Positions 13,329-25,199 of a stretch of DNA of 64,000 nucleotides are shown in pieces (position 1 is the first letter of the stretch; every line of letters begins with the position of its first letter). The notes beneath the pieces are model-generated. The model was not told where the DNA came from, did no database searches, and was given only the letters and a program-made list of their open reading frames with translations. The stretch is from NCBI GenBank assembly GCA_022496185.1, contig WTXG01000124.1, forward strand, positions 1-64,000. The letters run 5' to 3'. A program made the position numbers and the translations under genes. The stretch comes from Multifurca ochricompacta. Its lineage: Eukaryota > Basidiomycota > Agaricomycetes > Russulales > Russulaceae.

Positions 13329-14664
13329 GTAGGGAATCATGTATACAGCATCCATGAGTTATCCCTTTTTACTCGTTTCACAACATTTCTCTGAGGGGGA
13401 ATAGTGGGATTAAAGAGACAACAAGTATGGAGAGGGGAGGCATTTGGTACGACAGATAGTAGTCTAATTGAAAGAGCAGGAGCCAGGAGTTTGCAATCTT
13501 TGCTATCAGCAAGGCAGAAGTCAGACTCCTTAACAGCGAGCTCCGCGTATCGGTATGTCCTGAAAATGACTCTCACAAGAAATGGGGCAGCTTCTTTGAT
13601 ACGTACGATGCACGAACATCATGCCGTGACAGCACCACTTCTCACCTGACAGCACGGCCACTCAGAAGATTGTAAGGCCTACCGAGACCGGGGATTGCTG
13701 CTCGTGGGGAGAGTGTGTAGTAGACAATTGACGTGGAACAAGTTGAGGAAGAAAGGTCAGGGTCAGGAAAGGACATGTAGGACCTCCTGGACAGTGGGGG
13801 TTTACGGAATCCTCAAATCAAACGGAAGAGACCGGTTGACAAAGTTCGCAACGCGGCGTGCCAACCCCCAAATATGAAGGAAAATGGTGAGGTGCCAGCG
13901 GAACAACCATCCCTTGCACACCGAGGAAAGACTCATGGGGCTTCCGAAAGGCAGAAGTCAGCCGCTGCAATATGTTGAATGATCTACAGAAGCCCGACCC
14001 ACGGCGTTGATCGGATGGGTGGATGAGACGTGAGCCGGAGCTTCACCGCTCAATTTCTGTTCCCAGGGAGCTTTAGGCAAAGTTGTTTGTGCAAGGTTAA
14101 CTCAGGCGCTTGGTACGTGTGACTTGAAACCCACACACCGCGAGGTGTGTCAAAAAAAAGGAAAGAAAAGCAAAACGTCGTGGCAAAAAAAAAAAGAAGC
14201 TTGGAAATGCATTGTTGAACGTTTTGAAACCTGTTTGACCTTTTAGCCCGTAGGGTGGAATTAGTCCGGTAACCAGGCTACACCATCAGCAGCAGAAACG
14301 CGTAACGGAAGCTAGAAGCCATGTATTGTGCACAATTGGCCTCGGTGTCACAGAAGAGAACCTCAGCGGTCGCATTCTACTTTTTTGAACCCGAAGGACT
14401 GACTCCCTAGACTGCGGGATTTTTGCTGGTAGAGCACACCTCGTTCTCACCCCCACCCCACCCCACCCCACCTCACCCCCTCACTTCCAGCCTCGGAGAG
14501 ACCGGGCCAGAGATCAGAAAGGGTTGTGGCGAGCTGAGGCTGCAGACAGGAAAACGCTCTGTGAGAACTGCACGGGTCCGCCAAAAAACAAGTGCAATGT
14601 GCAATCAGGCAATCAGGCATAAAGTTCTCACTTGGCCGTAAGCGCGAGGCTGAAGACAAATGAT
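13329..14664. other. Intergenic region between two 3' ends, with a (CCCCA)n tract
   Basis: No coding sequence recognised. It lies between the 3' end of the reductase gene and the 3' end of LSM6, which face each other. The only structured element is a C-rich tandem repeat at 14450-14480, six C runs of four or five separated by A or short spacers; its complement is a G-quadruplex-type sequence. Confidence 0.5.
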
Positions 14665-15089
14665 TCATAGGGGTTCAGCAGCTGATATGTATAGTACTGC
14701 GTGTGTAGACCAAAGACGTCAGTGGAAATGGGGAGAGGAGGGGGGAAGGGAAGAGAGAGAGTCAGTCGAACCATTGTTACCGCGGATGAATGCATCTCCA
14801 TAACGGTTTGTCACGATTCCATTCACATGTTCCTCGGTCTGCTCGAGAGCGATGTTCATGTATCCATCAAGGCAGGACAAAACGCCTTTGAGAAAGCGCA
14901 CGAGATAAATCTCGTCTAGGCGCCGCAAGGCAGATGTGAGGACAACATACCGCGGTAGTCAACACCAGACGTCAGGCGAACAACGACACGCTTCCCAACG
15001 ACATTCTTTAGAAAGTCTGTTGGTGATCCAGAGGTGACCGGGGGAGGTGGAGGAGGAGTAGCTTCAGGAGGAGGTGGCGTGTCGCCCAT
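14665..15089 (-). CDS. LSM6: U6 snRNA-associated Sm-like protein LSm6
   Basis: Three exons on the minus strand: 15089-14951, 14885-14772 and 14696-14665, encoding 94 residues; phases close at both introns. LSm6 is a subunit of the LSm2-8 ring that binds the U6 snRNA 3' end in splicing and of the cytoplasmic LSm1-7 ring in mRNA decay. After a short proline-rich N-terminal extension of about 22 residues, the Sm1 motif (DFLKNVVGKRVVVRLTSG, VDYRGVLSCLDGYMNIALE) and the Sm2 motif (RYGDAFIRGNNVLYIS) are near-perfect matches to the family, and the protein ends AAEPL. The second donor (GTTCGA) is non-optimal, but the protein match across it is unambiguous. The gene starts 340 bases from the divergently transcribed BRE4-like gene. 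Confidence 0.93.
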
Positions 15090-15428
15090 TGTGATTGAAC
15101 TGCGACGAATGAACGACGAACGACGAACGAAGGAGGGGAAACGAACGAAAGGGTGAGACCCGTGAGACCATAACCCACCAATCAGATGATGACTTTATCG
15201 GCCACAGACCGCCTCGATCTGTACCACTGGGTTAACCTAGCCTGACCACCCGTGAGAGAGCCGCTCTACCAATTGATTGACCCTCTGAACTGAAAGGGAG
15301 GGGAAAGGAGGGGGGAGCAGTCAAATTGGTAGGAAAAGTGTATATCAGCCGTCGTGGTGTTCAAGAGAAACATCTGTGTCTCCCTCTCTGACTTTCTGAC
15401 TTTCTGACTTTCTCTTCATACATCCTGG
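15090..15428. promoter_or_regulatory. Short divergent promoter region between LSM6 and the BRE4-like gene
   Basis: The two start codons face away from each other across 339 bases, so both promoters must lie here. On the LSM6 side there is a tandem of GAACGA/CGAACGA units (about 15105-15150); on the other side a repeated CTTTCTGA unit (about 15384-15411). No TATA box stands out. Confidence 0.55.
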
Positions 15429-18400
15429 ATGTCTACTAGTACTCATCTTCACCCTAGAGAATATGACCCACGCATCGGCGACGAAGATGCGTCGAGGTCG
15501 GATCCGCCTGATAATGCACCGCCGAACATACCATCCTCCTCTCATGCTTTTCCCGCTGCGCCTAAGCAGGAGTCGAACTCCAACTGCGACAACTTGAAGG
15601 GCAAGGTTATTGAGAATACTAGGCCCAACTCATCTCAGCGCGCCAGGTCTTCCCTGCTAAGACTGCCTGCTAACCTGCGCTGGATCGTAGATAACTGGAA
15701 ATGGTCGAAATGGATGCCCGCCATACGTTGCGCCATCTCTGAATGGGTCTCCCTCCTCCTCCTCATCATAAATCCATCCACACGGTCAATGGGTCAGGTG
15801 CGTGCGTAGAATAGGTAGTGCACACGTGATGAGCCATTCGTTCACTGACCCCACACGTAACTAACTAAGGCTTCTTTCTTAATCTTGATTGGTACGTGGA
15901 CTTCGTTTCCCAGTGGGATGTTTGCTAAGCTCTTTCTCCTCAGCTGGAATGTTGTCGCCCCCAGGCGATCCCTTTGTGGCGAACACAGAGCGAGAAATCA
16001 TCATCCTTGTATTCGTTCTGGTGTCATGGGGGTCAGTACTACACCGTCGCTTCGGAATCGTGTATCCTGCTGCTTCATGCTCCACTTTCGTACAGATGGG
16101 CAAGCTTAGGAATCAAACTTTCTGCTCTCGCACGTACCTATGTTGATTACTCAGCCCACATCAATGATATCCTGTCTGGTAAATATTTGGAAGTAGCGGT
16201 GAGTTTGATATAGACACCTAAATCCAAGTTTCAAACTCCCGCCGCAGCCTTCCATCATCAATGTTATTTTTCTTTTCTTTGGTTCAGCTTTCTTTTTATA
16301 TGTCAAGGCACAGCAAGGCCCTGGTCCATTCGTACCTGCGACTACCCTGGCTTGCATCTGCCTAGGCAGGCTTTGCACCTCATATTTAGTGTTTACGCGC
16401 TCACCGTCCCGGTAGACATCACCTTAACTACATCGGCTTTATATCCTTATCCCTATTACAAGGTCAGATACCTGTTCATTCGACCGAGTGGTCCATATCT
16501 AATTGCTTTGTCACAGCCAGGGAAAGCAGTCATAGTCCCGGTAGCGTTTCATTCAGCCGTGGCAATAGCGTCATCTGTGCTCGTCTTTCCTACTTCTATC
16601 GCCGCAAAGTACACCGCTGGACTTCGGGGGGTCATAAATCCGCTCAGTTCCGGCTTTCGCCAGCACATATCCCTTCTTGAAACTTCCACCTCTTCCTCGG
16701 TTTTCTCGCCCAAGGCTGTCAGAGCGTCCGCGTCGAAAGCTGAAAGCGCTCTTGCACCACTTAACACCTTAGCACGTCTATTGAAACGTGACATCTCGTG
16801 GGGACGTTTCTCCGGGATGGATCTCGATGGTATGCGAGAGAAAGTTCAACGTTTGGTCATGCGTGCCCACGGAATGAATGTGTATTTCTACCTCATTGAC
16901 CCCACGCGCGAACGGTTTCCCGTTACCCCCGTGCCGTCCCACCCAGGGAGCCCTTCCGCGGGGACACCCAACGTCTCTCGGCCGTCTTCACCAGCTCGTA
17001 CAGAAGAGTCGGCGAGCGCTTCTCCTGTTCCGCCGCACTCTACGACCACTTGTTCACAAGCAGAGGTGGAGCAGTACAGAGGACGGCAGGCGTTGCGACG
17101 GCACCCTCGCTTCGATGTTGACTCTACCTCGCACTCAGTCAAGTCTCATTCCCATGGGACGATATTCCGATCGCTTAGGCACACCCACCGGCATTCACAT
17201 ATCTCCTCTCTCTTTGGTATTCATCATCAAGACAATCTTCGCGAACACGTCGTCGGCGTGTTCGAGTCACAGCGCTATCTCGACCTCGAGTCACACCACT
17301 TTGCGCATCCACTGGCCGTTTATTATACCGGGCAGTCGACCGCACTCCTCCGCCAGAGCTGTGAGCCACTTTTACGGGAGTGTATTGTAGGACTCGGGGA
17401 GCTCGACCTCTGGCTCAGCACTTCACGCAACAAGCGTTGGATGTTCTGGTTTGGTGGAGACAAGAGCACTCGCGAGCGGCAAGAACGCCTTGATGGACTA
17501 TATAAGGCGGGAGACGAGCTCACGAGGACACTTGCAACGTTTCGGGCATCCTTGAGGTTCGGACTTCATGCTCCGCAGAGCTATCACTTACGGCCATTGT
17601 AGGCATTTGGTGCTAGAGCCGTATCGCGAGGCTTTTAGTGACAAGCACGAAGGTTGTATGACAGGAGGGGTGATCCCACCCCATCGCTTTCTCTTCCATA
17701 CCTACACCTACCAGTACCATCTTATGGAATTTTCCATTATTCTGATAAGTACGGTAAGCGAAGTCACACACACACACTTTCTCTCTTTTGTGTTGTGGCT
17801 CATTGAAAAACCTCGTGTCAGCTTGAGTATATCACGAACTTGGAAAAGGAGCGGCTAAAGACGCGGCTTTGGCTTCCCACTGTCTCCTTTTATGATTTCT
17901 TTCGCCGGAGCATCTGGGACGACCATGTGAACCTTGAGCACGAGGATGACGAAAATCCAAGTTGGTCCCATGTGTCCCGCAGCTTGTCCGTGCTTCTGAA
18001 TCAGGTCATACAGACGTCATACAGGGAAAGGAGGGACTTTACATGGACATGGGCATAGCGCAACGGCGGGACCCGGACGCGCTGCCCCCACGGAACACAT
18101 TTGAGGTGATAATGAATGTCCTTTATCACGCGTTTCAAGGGTTGTCTCGCGGAAATCAGCTCTTCGCCATCAAAGCTGGGATTCTCACAGGTAAGCACCT
18201 CTAGATTGTTATTTTTTTCACCAACGGTACCAACTAACATCATTCTGAGTATAGCACTTCTCAGCATTCCTTCGTTTGTCAAGTCGTCCGCTGCTCTGGC
18301 GTATGGTACGTTCTCGAGACTACGACAATATCACCCATCGCAGGGGCTGAGTAGATTAACACATCAGGGGAACATTTCAGCTGGGCCATGTAAGGTTCAA

Positions 18401-20033
18401 TTTCTTTTTGCTTTCAATGCCGCTTGGGCGGGCTCATGCGCGCTTAGTTTCATGGGCCAGCTTACGCTAGCGCGCTTTTGTGGCGACACCACCTTTGGTC
18501 TCGTGGCACGCATCATGAGCACCTTCGCAGGAGGTTTAACAGGTGCAGCCGTCTGGCACATCTCCACCGGCGCTGGAACGGGTAATCCATATGGTCTGGC
18601 CGCTATCTGCGTCGTCATTTTTCCGTTCTTCTTCTACGCGAGGCTCTACTGGCCAGGACCGCCGGTCCCGAACACGATTTTCTTTACAACCGCAGCGCTG
18701 GTGAGGGCCAGATTTCTTGGGAAGCTGTCCGATAAGCACTGAATGGACTTCATAGGTAATCGGCTACTCGTGGCAGAACACGCATTATCAGTTTGGAAAA
18801 TTTTTATATTACGGTATAAATCTCGCTTGGGTACGTGATCCTGAATGTGCTTTCTCTGCTTTATTGACCGTGCTATAACTATAGAGACGGTTTGTCCTCG
18901 TGTGCACAGGGGTTTCCGCTGCTTTGTGAGCTTCGCGATCACTATTCATTGTTCCCGTTTGGGATTATTCATTTTTATTTCGCAGCATCTTTTCTTTCTT
19001 GCCACCTTCAACCACACTTCGCGATTATCAGCGGCAGTCTCTTGCCACAAGCGCTTCAGAGATCGGCGCAGTATACTGCTCGATCGTATCATATGCCAGT
19101 TCTCCTCAGACGGAAGACCCACAGCATGTCATTCAAAGTTAATCGCCATTCGCCTGAAGCTTAAGCGTTCCATTGTTTTACGTGCCAATATTATCTATGA
19201 GGTCAGCCGGTCATCCATAAATGGGTTTTCTCGAGAGTTTCTGACAGAAGGGTGGCGGTGCAGTTTTCCTTGCGTGGACGATGGCCGGCGGAAAGGTACC
19301 AGAAAATCTTGGAAATCCTGCTGTACGTGAACCCAAATTCACTATTTCGGGAAGGAGAGATCTTTCACTTATCTTTGTTTCCCTTCTAGCGAAATTGCGT
19401 ACCTTCTTTCGCATCTGATGTCAGTGGTGCAGCACCTCGAACCGGCCTGGACCCGAGCGTTTCTACGCCGCACCCGGTTTCTGGACCCCGACTTTCAAGG
19501 GGACGTCCTTGGCGTCATCAGTAAATGAACCAAGCCAATCTAGATCTGAGGGTGGGGATGCTACTGACATAAATACTTTTTCTTTAGGTATGATCTCCAC
19601 TGCTCTCCGCACGGGTACACCACTTCCTCAGGTCACACCCTGCCCGTTGCTCGATCGCTTCATATTCTATCATCACGGGCTAAATATAATTCGAAACGAA
19701 GCGGATGATGATTACGGCCTACCGCGGACGATGTCGATAGACGTCCTCGAGAACGAGCAATACATGTAAGTCTTTTGCCGTTGTTGTTGGTGTCACCCAC
19801 AAGACAGAACTGACGTTTTTTTATTTTATTTTATTTTTCTTGTTGTCAGGTGTTTTTGCGTTGGGGTATCAACGTCGTTTGGCATTGTGACGCGTTTCGA
19901 CCGTCTGATGCATGCGACGAAGGAGCTTGTTGGGGAGCAATATCATATTCATGGCGTGGGGCACATATCGAAGGTAGCGGCTGTGGATATGGGCTCACGC
20001 ACGAATTCTTTACGACCGATTCATGATGCATGA
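15429..20033 (+). CDS. BRE4-like membrane protein (FUSC / putative ER transporter 6TM family), two apparent frameshifts
   Basis: Nineteen exons, about 1,172 residues: 15429-15797, 15870-15891, 15944-16031, 16096-16198, 16248-16365, 16416-16462, 16517-17753, 17822-17960, 18005-18190, 18255-18305, 18368-18389, 18448-18700, 18756-18830, 18885-18925, 18986-19201, 19264-19322, 19390-19520, 19588-19765 and 19850-20033. The architecture is that of the fungal putative ER transporter family related to fusaric-acid-resistance (FUSC/ArAE) proteins and yeast BRE4: an N-terminal bundle of hydrophobic segments (SPPGDPFVA, SIINVIFLFFGSAFF, VIVPVAFHSAVAI), a long cytosolic stretch, then a second hydrophobic bundle (FMGQLTLARFCGDTTFG, FAGGLTGAAVWHIS) and a conserved soluble C-terminal domain (LRGRWPAERYQKILE). 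Substrate unknown. One extra base near 17597-17600 and one missing base near 19137 break the frame; all other phases close. The intron 16366-16415 uses a GC donor. Confidence 0.82.
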
Positions 20034-20181
20034 TACACGTACGACATTTTAAACGTTCTTTTTCTTTTTTTATGTATGACCATGATGTGGGTAGAAGAAC
20101 ATTCATTTATTAAATCGATAGGTGTAGGACTTCTCAGTGGGGTAGTACTATAACTCAACCACCAACACCCACCATCAGATC

Positions 20182-20846
20182 ATGTCCATGTCCGAACTAC
20201 CACATTTCATCCTCATCGCCCCTCCTCGTGCCACCGCGACCACTTCTTCTGCTTCTGTGGTGCCAAATGATTCACATCCACTTGTGAAGGCATGGACTCG
20301 TGCCATCTGCGCACTTTCACCGAAACTACAAACGCATTTCACCGTCCTCGAGGGCTTGCTGTCCAAACTCCGAGTCGATCAACTTCAGTGTGACTGCGTC
20401 GTTTCGCCGGCCAACTCATTCGGCATCATGGATGGCGGGTAAGCCTAAACCCTAAGCTCCTCTTTTGTTCACAAACCCAAACACCCTCCACCCCCTCCCT
20501 TCCATTCTCTACTGCTTTTCTTTTTCCCTCCCTCTCTCTTTCTCTCATTTTGCTTTATCACATGATTAATGACATGACGTGACGATTCGCGCGCGTGTTG
20601 TGGTGGCGGTGTGTGGGAAAATGGGTATTTGTGAAAGAAAAGATACGATCAAGCCCTCTCCCTCGCTTTGAAGGCGGCGCAGATGGGATCAAGACACTCA
20701 CACGCCAGGTGCAACGAGCTTTACATTCTAGATGGCATGGCTACCTACCCCCAGGGTCGTGCCTCGTCGCCTCGCTCCCTTCACCCAGTGAAGATGAAGA
20801 TGAAAATGAAGATGACGATCTGACAATGGCCGAAGGGCAAACCAAT

Positions 20847-20884
<38 letters not shown>

Positions 20885-21230
20885 GAATAAGAATAAGTTT
20901 GGCGCGTCCAGCATAGCGGTCATCCCGACGATGCGCTACCCCATGGATGTTCGGTGGCATCAGGATCTCGTCTATAACGCGATGTGGAGCTTGTTGGTCG
21001 AGATCACCCGGTGGAATGACGAGATCGTAGGCGGCGGCGGCAGCAAGAAAAAAATCGAACGGGTATTGATGACCGGTTTCGCGACGGGCTACGGACAAGT
21101 GAGTGCGGAGCGTTGCGCCCAACAGATGCTGCTGGCGGTCAGACACTTTGAGCAAGGTGTGCCAGAGTATCCTGACTGGACGGACGCCAAGAGTTTCATC
21201 GAACAAGTCAATGCTACCGTAGACCTGTAA
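20182..21230 (+). CDS. Macro-domain-like protein with polyasparagine insert
   Basis: Two exons modelled: 20182-20438 and about 20654-21230, roughly 277 residues. Exon 1 ends in SPANSFGIMDGG, the glycine-rich ADP-ribose-binding loop typical of fungal macro-domain-like proteins. Exon 2 contains RWHGYLPPGSC, VIPTMRYPMDV, LVYNAMWSLLVEITRWN and VLMTGFATGYGQVSAERCA, the later core strands and helices of the same fold. The likely role is binding or hydrolysing ADP-ribose derivatives; no direct evidence of substrate. Between two core strands lies a low-complexity insert, acidic then about 14 consecutive asparagines encoded by an AAC repeat (20844-20885), which should form a loop. The acceptor of exon 2 is uncertain: the segment normally following the glycine loop is short or missing, so a small extra exon may have been missed between 20440 and 20653. 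Confidence 0.72.
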
Positions 21231-21367
21231 TAAAAAACAAAAAAAAAGGTAAATGGGTAAATGTAAAACGATTGGGTTGTCGAGTGTGCCAATCCGACCA
21301 TGTTATTATGTTATATTATACATTTTACACACAACACATCATTGTTTACTTTACAATATATTCTAAT

Positions 21368-23942
21368 TTATGATTGCGGACCGATCCACTGGATGTCAAC
21401 CCCCCACTGCCTCAAAGACATTGCCTCCTCCCTGGTGATTGGACGACATCCTTCCACAGCCACATTCCAGACCTTCTCAGGCTGCCACTCATCGTTCTTG
21501 ATTCCCATACCCATAGACACGGACGGTGAAGACGGAGAAAGCGACGGTGCAGCAGAAACAGGCGTATTCGCGCCCTTCGGTAGTCGTTTCATCGGCCGCT
21601 TCTTCCCAACACCGTCACGCGATGATGCATCTTCCTCCACCCCTATCCCTGAGCCTGCTGCTGCTGAGTCTGAGAGGGAGATGAGGGACCCTAACCCTGA
21701 CCTCGACCTTGACCCTGGTCCTGGTTCTGGACCTGGACCTGGTCCCGGTCCTGAACCGGACCCGGACCCATTCCGCAACTTAACGAGGCGCTCAAGCACA
21801 GCAGGATCGACGCCATCGCAACACCAAAGTTGGATATGGCGTAGAAGCGGACATGCACGCACCCCAGCTGCTGAACGTGATGAGGCGGCCAGTTCTTCGA
21901 GCACAGGGGCGATGTTAGGGATGAAATTACAATCGAGGCGCTGAAGAGCTGGCATGTATCCAGCATTGGACAAGCCTGTTCAGGCGACGGCGACAGGGGA
22001 CGAGGAATCCGGAGAGCAAGAGATGTCTCAGACGTGGCATGCGCGGGTCACGGAAAATGCTCTCCGGTCGAGGGAGCTGCAACGACTTATTATTATTATT
22101 ATTATTATTGTTGTTGTTGTTGTTGCTATTGTCGTCCACCTTCGCCCCTGCCGAAAAGGAAAAGTGATGTTTTTCGGTTGGGAGAACCGTGCGGGAATGA
22201 TGAAAGAAATGAGCGGACAAGCTCCTGTTAGATAGGGATAGTGTCTCCAAGACCGGGAAGAAGAGCCTAAGGAACGGGACGCGCAACGCTTCGCCAGACG
22301 AGCAGTCCGCGCGGAGAATTTTGAGGTTCGATAGCTCAAGAACCGGCAGCGGCAGCGGCAACGTCTGAGGCTCTAACTGTAACTGTAATTGCTGTTGTTG
22401 TTGTTGCTGCTGCTGAGTATGCGTATTGGTCGTCGCGACGTCCCAAATATGTGCAAAGGTAGTAGGGTGCAACCAAGCAGCCAGTTTTTCGCACTTTCTC
22501 GGCCCAGCGAATGCAATATCGAGTACTTCCAGTCGAGGTGCGGGGAAATGCATGAGAAAGAGGTGTAAAGTCTCTGGATGAACGTCCGTCCATTCCACCT
22601 CTCGAAGATGTTCAAGTAGGACAGGTGGAAGACTGCCTCCGCCTGCCGAGGAAGAGGAACTACCACCACCGCCATCATCTACTTGCCAAGCCGCGTTGTC
22701 GTCGTCGCCGTCCTCCCAAAGACTCAGCGCCTGTTTCAGGCTCGTGTCAAGCGGGGTCGAGAACACAGGTCCGGCGCGCAAAAGCGCGAGCTTCTCGACG
22801 CGAGGCGCGCACGCCAACAGACGAGCCAAATAAGGGATGCGCAACAGGTCAAAGTGTCCCACGGGCAGGGTTTCAAACTCCAACGTGATCTCCCGCAAGT
22901 TGGGTAACCGTCCGAGAGTCAGGCAAGGGAGAGGGACGTCGCGCAACTTGAGGGTTTGCAGGATTGGGAAGCGGTGGGTCGTGCGCCTGAAGCTACCAAC
23001 ATCATCATGATGGATCCGCTTCAGGTCGTTGTCCCCGCCGCCGCCGCTACTGCTTCTACTCGACACCCGCAGACATTCGTACAGTATTCCGGGAGTCGTA
23101 ACCGTCGTTGTCATAGAAGTCGTGCATTCGAGCATGAGCGCGAGCTCAAGAGATTCAAGGGACGTGAGGTCGGTCGCATGCGCGTGGACATAAGCGAGGG
23201 TGTCGGCAATGATATGGTAGTTACCGTGTATGTACAGTGAACGAAGGGGAGGAAACGTATGGAGGACGTATGATTCGCCACAAAGTCGTTGTGGCGGAGT
23301 ATCAAAACGATGGTGATAATGACGATGATGCTGCTCCTGTTGTTGTTGTCTCCGTTCTTGTTGTTCCCGCCACTCGCGAAGTGTGTCCCTGTTTCGCGGC
23401 GGCGGCGGTGGAACAAACGGTGGGGCTTTATTATTACTACTACTACTATGGATCTCGTTCTTTCCGATCGACAACGCCAAGGCATAAAATACCTCAACGG
23501 GAACGCCCTTGGATCGCTCGAGAAACGTCTGAGTGGCGAGGCTTAAGGAACGTCCGAAAGATACATCCGAAGGGGTGAGCACTATGCGTCTCCAAAGGAC
23601 AGGCGTGGAGAGCGCAATGTTCCGCCATCTCTGACAGACGTGCGAAATGTCGACGGGTGCGATGTCCAATCGCGATTCTGTGAGGTCGAGGGCGTCATGG
23701 TAGGTGGTGGTGGTGGTGGTGGTGGCCAGTAAAAAGATGTGAATGAGGAGTTCTGGAGGGAGCCAATGAAAGGGGGTGCGCTCTGCCTCAAGTTGGGCGC
23801 GTTCAGCCACAAGAGCGCGCTTTTCGAGGGCGATGGCGTTGAGGAGGTCCCTGAGCTCTGATTCTCGGCGTTCGAGGGTGTCAACTTTCCCGGAGAGCAC
23901 CGCGATGTTTCGATCGATGTACTCAGCGGAGAGGTGGGGCAT
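21368..23942 (-). CDS. Large F-box protein with leucine-rich region and many homopolymeric tracts (one apparent frameshift)
   Basis: A single-exon gene of about 857 residues if one surplus base near 21976 is ignored. Residues about 20-60 form a coiled coil (VDTLERRESELRDLLNAIA). The F-box follows: FHWLPPELLIHIFLLAT, then ISHVCQRWRNIALSTPVLW, the arrangement found in the very large agaricomycete F-box family that recruits substrates to SCF ubiquitin ligases through Skp1. The rest is an irregular leucine-rich region (LPNLREITLEF, LKILRADCSS, CPLLRHIQLWCCDGVD) that would bind the substrate. It is studded with low-complexity inserts: threonine, proline, glutamine (22389-22412), asparagine (22090-22130) and Gly/Pro/Ser (21706-21775) tracts. 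The start chosen is MPHLSAEY at 23942; an upstream in-frame ATG at 24020 adds a hydrophobic 26-residue extension. The gene converges on the macro-domain-like gene, with 137 bases between stops. Confidence 0.8.
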
Positions 23943-24952
23943 TAGTTCTGTTGGGAGGATGGGAGGAAGGAGGGAAAGGGAAGAGGAGGGAAACAGACGG
24001 AGGACGGAGATGTATAGCAACTTGTTGGACTCCGGACTCCGACATTAACCTCCGCCACAGTGGGAACACAAAAGATACCCCTATGGACTCTAAAATAATG
24101 ACTTCTCTATACATGTTCTGAAAGGACCGGTGAGATGGCTGCTGCCCCTTTCGAGTCGCGAACTTGCAGGAACCGGACCTCTGCCGAAACAGGGGGTATC
24201 TCACTGAGTCGTACATTCAGCGCAGCGCACTAACACGAAGGAGGTCACGAGGCCAGTCGAAAACAGTCATTGTCATTCCGTTGAGCAAGTTGAGGAAAGA
24301 TAGAGTAATGGGACCCAATGGATCACGCTTACCAACTGGGAGATGAAGCCACATTCAACCAAACGTGGTGAGAATACTCTCTATCGCGTCTAACGCACTT
24401 CGCCGACCCTTCGCGTGCTTCCTGGACTTGGACTTGGAGGGGGCATCAGTGTGAAAATACGGAACTAATGAATAGGGGTGTGAGCTCGATTTTGGAGCTG
24501 CATGACTTGGCTGCAGCTGCATAAATGTTGTCTGATCCAGGCTAGCCTGTGTGAAAATGATGTTGGGAAAGGTCCTAAGCATATGCAGGTAATTTGCTGT
24601 GTTTGCAGAGATAGTTCAAAAGTTTCATCCAAGTGGTTACTGAAGATCACATGCCTTGAAAGGGGCAACAATGAGAATGAAACTTGAGCTACATCAGGAA
24701 AATGACATATTGCTAGATTGACTAGTGCTAGCCATTCTAGCCACTCTAGCAATCTGGATTCTCCACTAGCTCTAGCAGACTTGTCTTGATACTAAGAGCT
24801 ACTTTTCAAATCTAAAGCTACTTTTCAAATCTAGGGCTAGTTAGTTTATGTTTATCCCTTCTTTTGGTTTTGCAAAGCAGTTCACAATACTGGATGCAAT
24901 TCACCCAGCAGGTTGATGAATCACGTGATGTAAAGTAAACAACAGCAAACTC
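23943..24952. other. Transition zone between gene-rich half and transposon island
   Basis: No gene recognised. From about 24.4 kb the sequence becomes AT-richer with repeated CTAGC/TCTAG words, in contrast with the GC-rich genes to the left. The first recognisable repeat, a solo LTR fragment, starts at 24953. Confidence 0.45.
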
Positions 24953-25199
24953 TGTTGAACCAAGATAGCGGTACAAGAGGTTCCGGGATAGTGGTTCAAC
25001 ATGATTACAATCATGTGTAGATAACACAACTCAAAAACACATTCATTTAGTCTAGTGGCCAATGTAGTACATAGATCTGCTATAGATAAAGCACTTGCTA
25101 CCACATTATTCTACATCTAAGCTCTAAGTCTAATCAAGGCAAGATAGCTAGTAGTGATGTAGTATCTAGTACAAATTTGCACTATGTCTGTTCCATGAA
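24953..25199 (+). repeat. Solo LTR fragment related to the copia-2 LTR
   Basis: Starts with TGTTGAACCAAGATA and shares its opening 75 bases and its last part (GATAGCTAG...GTAGTATCTAGT) with the LTR at 52885-53231, but lacks about 100 bases of the middle and has many substitutions. No primer binding site or coding sequence follows, so this is a solo or truncated, old LTR of the same family. Confidence 0.7.

Noticed and set aside
15200..15295. tRNA-like sequence on the minus strand with an A-box-like TTGGTAGAGCGG (reverse of 15261-15272)
   Set aside because: The D stem does not pair, there is no GGTTCGANTCC-type B box at the right distance, and no closing acceptor stem.
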